Shown here: one piece after another, positions 1 to 5,748 of the stretch | How the letters are laid out: every line of letters starts with the position of its first letter | How positions within the stretch are numbered: position 1 is the first letter of the stretch | Assembly (NCBI GenBank): GCA_030590765.1 | Contig: JAUVCP010000087.1 | Coordinates: 1-7,723, forward strand | From: Flavobacteriaceae bacterium | GTDB taxonomy: Bacteria; Bacteroidota; Bacteroidia; Flavobacteriales; Flavobacteriaceae | DNA: 7,723 nt | Direction: 5' to 3' | The notes under the pieces: generated by a model | What the model saw: only the letters and a program-made list of their open reading frames with translations | Told to the model about the DNA's origin: nothing | Database searches by the model: none | Made by a program: the position numbers and the translations under genes

Positions 1-185
1 AATCCCTATTGTTGATATCAGTGCTGGGTAAATAAAATGAAAGGTTTTTTCTATCGGCAAGGATTTACTTTGGTTGAAATGCTGGTTTCAATCGTATTGA
101 GTAGTATTATTTTTATCAGTTCCTATCAGGTTATTAGTAATTTAATCCAATACCAGGTTCGGTCAAGAGTGCACAATGAAATCAA
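1..185. other. Foreign-looking left-edge segment with junction into lpxD (about 172-190)
   Basis: This stretch codes for a gene tail and a pseudopilin start, neither of which belongs to the lipid A cluster that follows. Resemblance to LpxD begins at the codons for [11 protein letters not shown] (about 175-207). The preceding bases keep pilin-like sequence up to QVRSRVH, so the junction falls around 172-190. By hand count G+C is about 33% in bases 1-180 and about 29% in 181-360, which is not decisive. I see no inverted repeats, target duplication or transposase remnant at the junction, which favours an assembly chimera or illegitimate join over a mobile element. Confidence 0.6.
2..31 (+). CDS. 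C-terminal tail of an unidentified upstream gene (partial)
   Basis: An open frame enters from the left edge, reads IPIVDISAG and stops at TAA 29-31, five bases before the next ATG at 37. That tight spacing is typical of adjacent genes in an operon. Nine residues are too few to identify a family. Because the next start encodes a pseudopilin-like N-terminus, this could be the end of a preceding type II secretion or pilus gene such as a gspI-like pseudopilin, but that rests on neighbourhood only. It could also be a chance open frame. Confidence 0.3.
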   Translation: MPIVDISAG

Positions 186-933
186 GTTAGATAAATCAGG
201 AATTGAAACTCCAAGTTTTATAGATAAAAGTGCAGTTTATGGAGATGATGTTTACATTGGTGCGTTTGCATATTTGAGCAAAAATGTGGTCATTGGAAAT
301 AATGTTAAGATTTATCCAAATGTTTTTATTGGAGATAATGTAAAAATTGGGGATAATACAACTCTTTTTTCTGGAGCTAAGGTATATTCTGAATCTGAAA
401 TTGGTAAAGACTGTACCATTCATTCGGGTGTAATTATAGGTAGTGATGGATTTGGATTTGTTCCTAATGAAAAAGGAGAATATAACAAAGTGCCACAAAT
501 TGGTAATGTTATTATTGAAGATCACGTAGATATAGGATCAGGAACTACTATAGACAGGGCAACTTTGGGTTCAACATTTATCCGTAAAGGAGTTAAACTG
601 GATAACCAAATTCAAATTGCCCATAATGTTGAGGTAGATCAAAATACTGTAATTGCTTCTCAAACCGGAATTGCAGGATCAACAAAAATTGGAAAGAATT
701 GCCAGATTGGTGGGCAAGTAGGAATAGTTGGTCATATTATTATTGGTAACAATGTAAGGATTCAGGCACAATCGGGTATAGCAAGATCTATTAAAGATAA
801 TGAAGTTGTGCAGGGTAGCCCTGCTTTACCATATAGTGATTATAATAAATCATATGTATATTTTAAGAATTTACCTTCATTAGCTAAAAGAATTGATGCA
901 TTAGAAAAAATGAATACTACTAAAGAAGAATAA
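37..933 (+). CDS. lpxD: Chimeric ORF: pseudopilin N-terminus joined in frame to the LpxD catalytic domain
   Basis: Two unrelated parts share one 298-residue frame. Residues 1-46 are a class III prepilin signal: basic leader, cleavage site G9/F10 in QGFTLVEM, the conserved Glu at mature position 5 (E14), and a hydrophobic helix at about 15-37, as in minor pseudopilins (GspJ/PilW type). From about residue 48 the protein is a Bacteroidota-type LpxD (UDP-3-O-acylglucosamine N-acyltransferase). It has KSGIE-PSF, hexapeptide left-handed beta-helix repeats (about 66-250), SDGFGF (136-141), the catalytic His H196 in QIAHNV, a second active-site His H233 in VGH 37 residues later (the E. coli H239/H276 spacing), and a C-terminal helix. 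The N-terminal uridine-binding domain is absent; LpxD is normally about 330-345 residues. A pseudopilin signal would place the enzyme across the membrane from acyl-ACP and UDP-sugar, so a functional fusion is unlikely. Identity of the LpxD part is secure; the gene as written is probably an artefact or broken. Confidence 0.85.
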   Translation: MKGFFYRQGFTLVEMLVSIVLSSIIFISSYQVISNLIQYQVRSRVHNEIKLDKSGIETPSFIDKSAVYGDDVYIGAFAYLSKNVVIGNNVKIYPNVFIGDNVKIGDNTTLFSGAKVYSESEIGKDCTIHSGVIIGSDGFGFVPNEKGEYNKVPQIGNVIIEDHVDIGSGTTIDRATLGSTFIRKGVKLDNQIQIAHNVEVDQNTVIASQTGIAGSTKIGKNCQIGGQVGIVGHIIIGNNVRIQAQSGIARSIKDNEVVQGSPALPYSDYNKSYVYFKNLPSLAKRIDALEKMNTTKEE

Positions 934-935
934 TT

Positions 936-2333
936 ATGATTATCAAACAAAAAACAATTCAAAAAGAAGTATCCATAAATGGTATAGGACTGCATACAGG
1001 TTATGAAGTGTTGTTAACCTTTAAACCTGCTCCGGTAAATACAGGCTTCATATTCAGAAGAACTGATCTCGAAGGTCAGCCTGAATTAGAAGCACTTGCA
1101 AGTTATGTTACGGATACGCGCCGAGGTACCAGTTTAGAAAAAAATGGAGTTGTAATCAATACATCTGAGCATGTACTGGCTGCAATCGTTGGATTGGATA
1201 TTGATAATATTTATATTGAGTTAAATGCTCCGGAACCACCAATTATGGACGGTTCTTCCATGTCATTTATTGAATCTCTTGAAGAAGCACAAATTATAGA
1301 GCAAGATACAGACAGAGAATATTATGAAGTTAAGGAGATCATTTCCTTTAAAGATGAGGAAACAGGTAGTGAAATAATGATGATGCCTTCTGATAAATAT
1401 GAAATCACCACAATGGTTGATTTTGGGACTAAAATATTAGGAACTCAAAATGCATCTATTCAAGATATAAAGGAATTTAAAAAAGAAATAGCTGGAGCCA
1501 GAACATTTAGTTTTTTGCATGAAATTGAAATGTTACTGGAAAATGATCTGATTAAAGGAGGAGATCTAAATAATGCCATAGTTTATGTTGATAAAAAAAT
1601 ATCAGACAAAACTATGAAAAAACTAAGTAAGGCTTTTAATAAAGATTCCGTAAAGGTAAAACCAAATGGAATTTTAGATAATTTGACTTTACATTGGGCA
1701 AATGAAGCAGCAAGACATAAATTACTGGATGTTATTGGGGATTTAGCCTTGGTAGGTGTAAAAATTAAAGGGAAAGTCATTGCTACAAAACCTGGTCATA
1801 AGATAAATACCAGTTTTGCAAAAAAAATGATGACCATGATAAAGATTGAGAAGCGAAATAAAGTTCCTCAGTTTGATTTGAATCAACCACCATTAATGGA
1901 TATCCATAAAATTATGGAGATCCTGCCTCATCGTCCACCATTTTTATTGATAGATCGGATTATTGAATTATCTGAAACCCATGTTGTGGGGATGAAAAAT
2001 GTATCTATGAATGAGCCGTTTTTTATAGGGCATTTCCCTGGAGCACCTGTAATGCCCGGAGTCTTACAAGTGGAGGCTATGGCACAATGTGGTGGAGTTT
2101 TGGTGCTAAGTACTGTTCCGGATCCTGAAAATTATTTAACGTATTTTATGAAAATGAACAATGTTAAATTCAAGCAAAAAGTTTTACCAGGAGATACATT
2201 AATATTCAAGGCAGAATTAATGGGGCCAATACGCCGAGGTATTTGTCATATGCAGTCTTATGGTTATGCAAACAATAAATTGGTTGTAGAAGCAGAGTTA
2301 ATGGCACAAATTGTTAGAAATCCAGATAAGTAA
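936..2333 (+). CDS. lpxC/fabZ: Bifunctional UDP-3-O-acyl-GlcNAc deacetylase / 3-hydroxyacyl-ACP dehydratase (LpxC-FabZ fusion)
   Basis: This is a cytoplasmic fusion of two enzymes. Residues 1 to about 305 are LpxC, the zinc deacetylase that commits the cell to lipid A. GLHTG is at 18-22. The zinc ligands are H79 (in SEHVLAA), H261 and D265 (in RHKLLD), the general base is E78, T190 sits in ARTFSF, and H288 in KPGH matches the second catalytic His. After a short linker, residues about 317-465 are FabZ: HRPPFLLID (332-340), catalytic H366 in GHFPGAPVMPG, and E380 fourteen residues later in VEAMAQ, the E. coli H54/E68 spacing. FabZ dehydrates 3-hydroxyacyl-ACP, the donor pool used by LpxA and LpxD. 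The fusion at 465 residues is standard for Bacteroidota and appears intact. The ATG lies two bases after the lpxD stop, so the genes are probably co-transcribed and translationally coupled. There is no clear Shine-Dalgarno sequence, as expected in this phylum. Confidence 0.97.
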   Translation: MIIKQKTIQKEVSINGIGLHTGYEVLLTFKPAPVNTGFIFRRTDLEGQPELEALASYVTDTRRGTSLEKNGVVINTSEHVLAAIVGLDIDNIYIELNAPEPPIMDGSSMSFIESLEEAQIIEQDTDREYYEVKEIISFKDEETGSEIMMMPSDKYEITTMVDFGTKILGTQNASIQDIKEFKKEIAGARTFSFLHEIEMLLENDLIKGGDLNNAIVYVDKKISDKTMKKLSKAFNKDSVKVKPNGILDNLTLHWANEAARHKLLDVIGDLALVGVKIKGKVIATKPGHKINTSFAKKMMTMIKIEKRNKVPQFDLNQPPLMDIHKIMEILPHRPPFLLIDRIIELSETHVVGMKNVSMNEPFFIGHFPGAPVMPGVLQVEAMAQCGGVLVLSTVPDPENYLTYFMKMNNVKFKQKVLPGDTLIFKAELMGPIRRGICHMQSYGYANNKLVVEAELMAQIVRNPDK

Positions 2334-2352
2334 ATATTAAAATATAAAATAA

Positions 2353-3138
2353 ATGAATCAACCATTAGCTTATATTCACCCCGGTGCTAAAATTGCAAGA
2401 AATGTCGTTATAGAACCGTTTTCAACAATTCATAACAATGTAAAAATTGGTTCTGGAACATGGATTGGTTCTAATGTGACAATCATGGAAGGCGCCAGAA
2501 TTGGTAAAAATTGCAGAATTTTTCCGGGATCAGTAATTTCTGCTATTCCTCAGGATCTAAAATTTGAAGACGAAGATTCTCTTGTTGTAATTGGTGATAA
2601 TGTTACTATAAGAGAGGGAGTAAGTGTTAACAGAGGAACAAAGGCATATGGAAAAACAGAAATAGGCAATAATAGTTTGATCATGGCAACCGCACATATA
2701 GCACATGATTGTATTATTAAAAATAATGTAATTATTGTAAATGGAGTGATGCTTGCCGGACATGTAGAGGTAGGTGAATATGCTATAATAGGTGGCTTGT
2801 CAGGAATACATCAATTTATCCATATAGGTAAGCATGCTATGATCTCTGGTGGCTCACTGGTAAGAAAAGATGTCCCCCCATATGTAAAAGCAGCAAAAGA
2901 ACCTTTATCCTATATCGGAATTAATTCAATTGGATTACGCCGTCGCGGATTTACATCTCAAAAAATTAATGAGATTCAGAATATTTATAGAATTCTGTTC
3001 CAAAAAAATAATAATACAACACAAGCTAGCCGAATTTTGGAAGCTGAAGTGGATGTAAGCTCTGAAAGAGATGAAGTATTAGAGTTTATCAAGAATTCAC
3101 AACGTGGAATAATGAAAGGATATACCAGTAATTTTTAA
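2353..3138 (+). CDS. lpxA: Acyl-ACP--UDP-N-acetylglucosamine O-acyltransferase (LpxA)
   Basis: LpxA catalyses the first lipid A step, transfer of a 3-hydroxyacyl chain from ACP to O-3 of UDP-GlcNAc, as a cytoplasmic trimer. The 261-residue length is normal. Left-handed beta-helix hexapeptides fill about residues 6-185. AHIAHDC contains H115 and H118, matching E. coli H122 and catalytic H125. H137 in LAGH matches H144, and H153-Q154 in HQF matches H160-Q161. G166 matches E. coli G173, the chain-length ruler residue; Gly there permits a long acyl chain, so this enzyme probably uses a long hydroxyacyl donor (inference). The C-terminal helical domain carries the family signature NSIGLRRRGF (191-200). 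The gene lies 19 bp after lpxC-fabZ, with an A/T-rich leader and no Shine-Dalgarno sequence, consistent with the same operon. Confidence 0.97.
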   Translation: MNQPLAYIHPGAKIARNVVIEPFSTIHNNVKIGSGTWIGSNVTIMEGARIGKNCRIFPGSVISAIPQDLKFEDEDSLVVIGDNVTIREGVSVNRGTKAYGKTEIGNNSLIMATAHIAHDCIIKNNVIIVNGVMLAGHVEVGEYAIIGGLSGIHQFIHIGKHAMISGGSLVRKDVPPYVKAAKEPLSYIGINSIGLRRRGFTSQKINEIQNIYRILFQKNNNTTQASRILEAEVDVSSERDEVLEFIKNSQRGIMKGYTSNF

Positions 3139-3159
3139 ACAAAAACAAGAATAAATATA

Positions 3160-3726
3160 ATGGCAAATACATCAGATATCAAAAAAGGATTTTGTATTGT
3201 ATATAACAATGATACATATAAAATAATTGAATTTCAACATGTTAAACCAGGAAAAGGACCGGCCTTTGTTCGTACAAAGATGAGAAGTCTTACTTCTGGA
3301 AAAGTGTTAGATAATACTTTTTCTGCTGGTCATAAAATTGAAGAAGTAAGGGTTGAAACCCGTAAATACCAGTATTTATACCCGGAAGGGGATACCTATC
3401 ATTTTATGAATACTTCTGATTATAATCAGATCACTTTACAAAAAGATTCTCTTGATGCACCAGACCTAATGAAAGAAGGTGAAATAGTAACCATTATTAT
3501 CAGAACCTCAGATGAATTGCCTTTATCTGTAGAAATGCCTGCTCATGTTTATTTAGAAGTAGCACATACTGAGCCTGGTATTAAAGGTAATACTGCTACT
3601 AATGCAACCAAACCTGCCTTTGTTGAAACAGGTGCAAAGATCAATGTTCCACTTTTTATCAATGAAGGAGATAAAATAAAAATTGACACCGAGAAAGGTG
3701 CCTATATAGAAAGAGTAAAAGAATAG
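3160..3726 (+). CDS. efp: Translation elongation factor P
   Basis: EF-P binds between the P and E sites of stalled ribosomes and speeds peptide-bond formation at consecutive prolines. The 188-residue product has the usual three-domain layout: a KOW-like domain I (about 1-63), an OB domain II (about 64-127) and a C-terminal OB domain III (about 128-188). The tip loop reads KPGKGPAF, and K32 is the position that other bacteria lysylate or otherwise modify (K34 in E. coli). No modification enzyme (EpmA/EpmB type) is in the window, so modification cannot be judged. The C-terminal [17 protein letters not shown] motif is typical. It begins 21 bp after lpxA and ends 7 bp before the next gene, so it is embedded in the lipid A operon; this arrangement is familiar in Bacteroidota and does not imply a lipid A role. 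Confidence 0.97.
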   Translation: MANTSDIKKGFCIVYNNDTYKIIEFQHVKPGKGPAFVRTKMRSLTSGKVLDNTFSAGHKIEEVRVETRKYQYLYPEGDTYHFMNTSDYNQITLQKDSLDAPDLMKEGEIVTIIIRTSDELPLSVEMPAHVYLEVAHTEPGIKGNTATNATKPAFVETGAKINVPLFINEGDKIKIDTEKGAYIERVKE

Positions 3727-3733
3727 ATTTGTT

Positions 3734-4663
3734 ATGAAATTTCCAAGAACTTACACTTTAAAAGAAATTGCTCAAATAACAGAAAATGAGTATGTTGGAT
3801 CTGATGATTTTCCAGTAAAAGGGATTAATGAAATTCATGTTGTTGAACCAGGTGATGTTGTTTTTGTAGATCATCCAAAGTATTTTGATAAAGCATTAAA
3901 TTCTGCAGCAACTGTTGTTTTAATCAATAAAAATGTAAAGTGCCCGGAGGGAAAAGCATTATTAATATCAGACGACCCTTTTAGAGATTTCAATAAATTA
4001 TCAGTGTTTTTTAAACCTTTTCAGTCCAGTAGTCATAGTATTTCTTCTACTGCTATAATTGGTAATAACACCATAATTCAACCAAATACTTTTATTGGAA
4101 ACAATGTAACAATAGGTGACAATTGCTTAATCCACCCGAATGTTTCCATATATGATAATTGTATTATAGGAAACAATGTTACTATTCATGCCGGAACAGT
4201 GTTGGGCTCTGATGCTTTTTACTATAAAAATAGAGACACAGGATTTGATAAATTGATTTCCTGTGGTAGGGTAGTTATAAAAGACAATGTTGATATTGGC
4301 GCAAATTGTACTATTGATAAAGGTGTTACAGGAGATACCACCATTGGTGAAGGAACAAAACTTGACAATTTAATTCAAATCGCCCATGATACTGTTATTG
4401 GTAAAAAGTGTTTAATAGCGTCATTAACTGCCGTTGCAGGTTGTACTATTATTGAAGATGAAGTTACTATTTGGGGACAATGTGGTATTGTTAGTGGAAT
4501 TACTATTGGTAAAAAAGCAGTTTTAATGGCTCAATCCGGTGTTTCTAAGTCCATTGAGGGAGGAAAAGTTTATTGGGGTTCTCCAGTAACAGAATTACGC
4601 AACAGACAAAGAGAATTGATTGCTATTAAAAAGCTACCAGAGTTACTAAAAAAAATGAAATAA
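3734..4663 (+). CDS. Second LpxD-like UDP-3-O-acylglucosamine N-acyltransferase paralogue
   Basis: This 309-residue protein has the full LpxD architecture. The N-terminal uridine-binding domain spans about 1-95, including [16 protein letters not shown] at 40-55. A left-handed beta-helix runs about 104-275, and a C-terminal helix begins at about 285. The catalytic His is kept as H218 in QIAHDT. The second LpxD active-site His (H276 in E. coli, H233 in the upstream LpxD) is not: the residue 37 positions on is G255 in IVSGITIG. The substrate loop is also changed, with SDAFYY (159-164) where canonical LpxD has SDGFGF, and IS-CGRV where it has PQIGNV. It probably acylates a related UDP-amino sugar or uses another acyl donor, but the substrate cannot be read from sequence. 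It starts 7 bp after efp. Because the first lpxD lacks its uridine-binding domain as written, this is the only full-length LpxD-family gene in the window. Confidence 0.85.
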   Translation: MKFPRTYTLKEIAQITENEYVGSDDFPVKGINEIHVVEPGDVVFVDHPKYFDKALNSAATVVLINKNVKCPEGKALLISDDPFRDFNKLSVFFKPFQSSSHSISSTAIIGNNTIIQPNTFIGNNVTIGDNCLIHPNVSIYDNCIIGNNVTIHAGTVLGSDAFYYKNRDTGFDKLISCGRVVIKDNVDIGANCTIDKGVTGDTTIGEGTKLDNLIQIAHDTVIGKKCLIASLTAVAGCTIIEDEVTIWGQCGIVSGITIGKKAVLMAQSGVSKSIEGGKVYWGSPVTELRNRQRELIAIKKLPELLKKMK

Positions 4664-4691
4664 ATGTAACTTTAAATTAAAAGCAATAATT

Positions 4692-4699
4692 TACTTTTG
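4692..4699 (+). promoter_or_regulatory. Candidate Bacteroidota -7 promoter element ahead of sucD
   Basis: TACTTTTG matches the Bacteroidota -7 consensus TAnnTTTG exactly and lies in the 89-bp AT-rich gap between the second lpxD and sucD. A start about 6-8 bases downstream would give a leader of roughly 45 nt. No clear -33 TTG is seen; the nearest candidate is the CTTTA around 4670-4674. This would let sucD be expressed independently of the lipid A cluster. There is no hairpin terminator in the gap, so read-through from upstream is also possible. Confidence 0.4.
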
Positions 4700-4752
4700 T
4701 ATGATTCAATGAATTTAAATAACAAAAGAATAATCTATAAAAAATATTAAAA

Positions 4753-5628
4753 ATGAGTGTTTTAGTAAATAAAGATTCAAAAATAATAGTTCAGGGTTTT
4801 ACAGGTAGTGAAGGTACTTTTCATGCCACCCAAATGATTGATTACGGAACAAATGTTGTAGGTGGAGTTACTCCAGGTAAAGGAGGTCAGTCTCATCTAG
4901 ATAAACCTGTTTTTAATACGGTTGCAGAGGCTGTTAAAGAAGTAGGAGCTGATACTTCTATTATTTTTGTACCACCGGCATTTGCAGGTGATGCGATCAT
5001 GGAAGCTGCAGAAGCAGGTATTAAAGTTATTATTTGTATTACTGAAGGTATCCCAACCGCTGATATGGTTAAAGTAAAATCATATATTGATCAAAGAGAT
5101 TGCCGTTTGGTTGGTCCTAATTGTCCGGGAGTTATTACTGCAGATGAAGCAAAAGTTGGTATCATGCCAGGTTTTGTATTTAAAAAAGGAAAAGTAGGAA
5201 TTGTTTCTAAATCAGGTACTTTAACTTATGAGGCAGCTGATCAGGTTGTAAAACAAGGATTAGGAATTACTACTGCAATTGGTATTGGAGGAGATCCAAT
5301 TATTGGAACTACAACCAAAGAAGCTGTTGAAATGTTTATGAACGATGATGATACAGATGCTATTGTAATGATTGGTGAAATTGGTGGTCAGTTAGAAGCA
5401 GAAGCAGCAAGATGGATAAAAGCTGATGGAAATCGAAAACCTGTTATTGGTTTTATCGCTGGTCAAACAGCACCTGCTGGTAGAACAATGGGACATGCCG
5501 GAGCAATTGTTGGTGGTAAAGATGATACAGCACAAGCAAAAATGGATATTTTAGCAGAAAATGGAATATATGTAGTGGAATCTCCAGCTGAGATAGGATT
5601 AAAAGTTGCTGAAGTTTTAAAAAAATAA
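4753..5628 (+). CDS. sucD: Succinyl-CoA synthetase (ADP/GDP-forming) alpha subunit
   Basis: SucD with SucC interconverts succinyl-CoA and succinate with substrate-level ATP/GTP formation in the TCA cycle. The 291-residue length is standard. An N-terminal CoA-binding Rossmann domain carries [10 protein letters not shown] (15-24) and PGKGG (41-45). GPNCPG (121-126) and SKSGTLTYE (152-160) begin the ligase domain, E210 in GEIGG matches the E. coli Glu that interacts with the active His, and H248 in GHAGAIVGG is the phosphohistidine. All key residues are present. The beta subunit gene sucC is not adjacent here; in many Bacteroidota the two genes are unlinked. The ATG is preceded by an A-rich tract without a Shine-Dalgarno sequence. 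Transcription most likely ends at the hairpin about 55 bp downstream. Confidence 0.97.
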   Translation: MSVLVNKDSKIIVQGFTGSEGTFHATQMIDYGTNVVGGVTPGKGGQSHLDKPVFNTVAEAVKEVGADTSIIFVPPAFAGDAIMEAAEAGIKVIICITEGIPTADMVKVKSYIDQRDCRLVGPNCPGVITADEAKVGIMPGFVFKKGKVGIVSKSGTLTYEAADQVVKQGLGITTAIGIGGDPIIGTTTKEAVEMFMNDDDTDAIVMIGEIGGQLEAEAARWIKADGNRKPVIGFIAGQTAPAGRTMGHAGAIVGGKDDTAQAKMDILAENGIYVVESPAEIGLKVAEVLKK

Positions 5629-5683
5629 GGAATGAGAGATTGATTTGTTAAATTTATCCTAATAAATTATTTAAATTTTTATT

Positions 5684-5722
5684 AAAGCCTGTTCTTCAAT
5701 ATATTTGAGAACAGGCTTTTTT
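5684..5722 (+). terminator. Intrinsic terminator after sucD
   Basis: A perfect 12-bp inverted repeat, AAAGCCTGTTCT (5684-5695) and AGAACAGGCTTT (5708-5719), encloses a 12-nt loop, and the run of T continues to 5722. It ends the sucD transcript before the M16 peptidase gene. The arms are symmetric with A on the left and T on the right, so it could also work on the opposite strand, but no convergent gene is present. The remaining bases between sucD and the next ATG show nothing else I can support. Confidence 0.9.
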
Positions 5723-5748
5723 ATTTGTATTAACTTAATTCAATTTTA

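Noticed and set aside
288..360. Repeated ATTGGA-AATAATGT-like DNA words, also in lpxA and the second lpxD
   Set aside because: They are not DNA repeats or a CRISPR array; they are codons of the I-G-[DN]-N-V hexapeptide motif of the beta-helix.
196..525. Reverse-strand open frame opposite lpxD
   Set aside because: The product is rich in Ile and Asn, has no recognisable motif, and is the complement of the hexapeptide-repeat codons of a clear gene.
1583..1780. Short reverse-strand open frame opposite lpxC
   Set aside because: It lies fully inside conserved LpxC coding sequence and shows no domain or upstream signal.
2557..2763. Short reverse-strand open frame opposite lpxA
   Set aside because: It is antisense to conserved LpxA beta-helix repeats with no independent coding evidence.
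3724..3731. TAGATTTG, an exact match to the Bacteroidota -7 element just before the second lpxD
   Set aside because: It overlaps the efp stop codon and ends two bases before the ATG, so a start site would fall inside the gene; no -33 element is visible.
5640..5647. TTGATTTG, a near match to the -7 promoter element after sucD
   Set aside because: It has one mismatch and lies upstream of the terminator hairpin, so it would drive only a very short terminated transcript.
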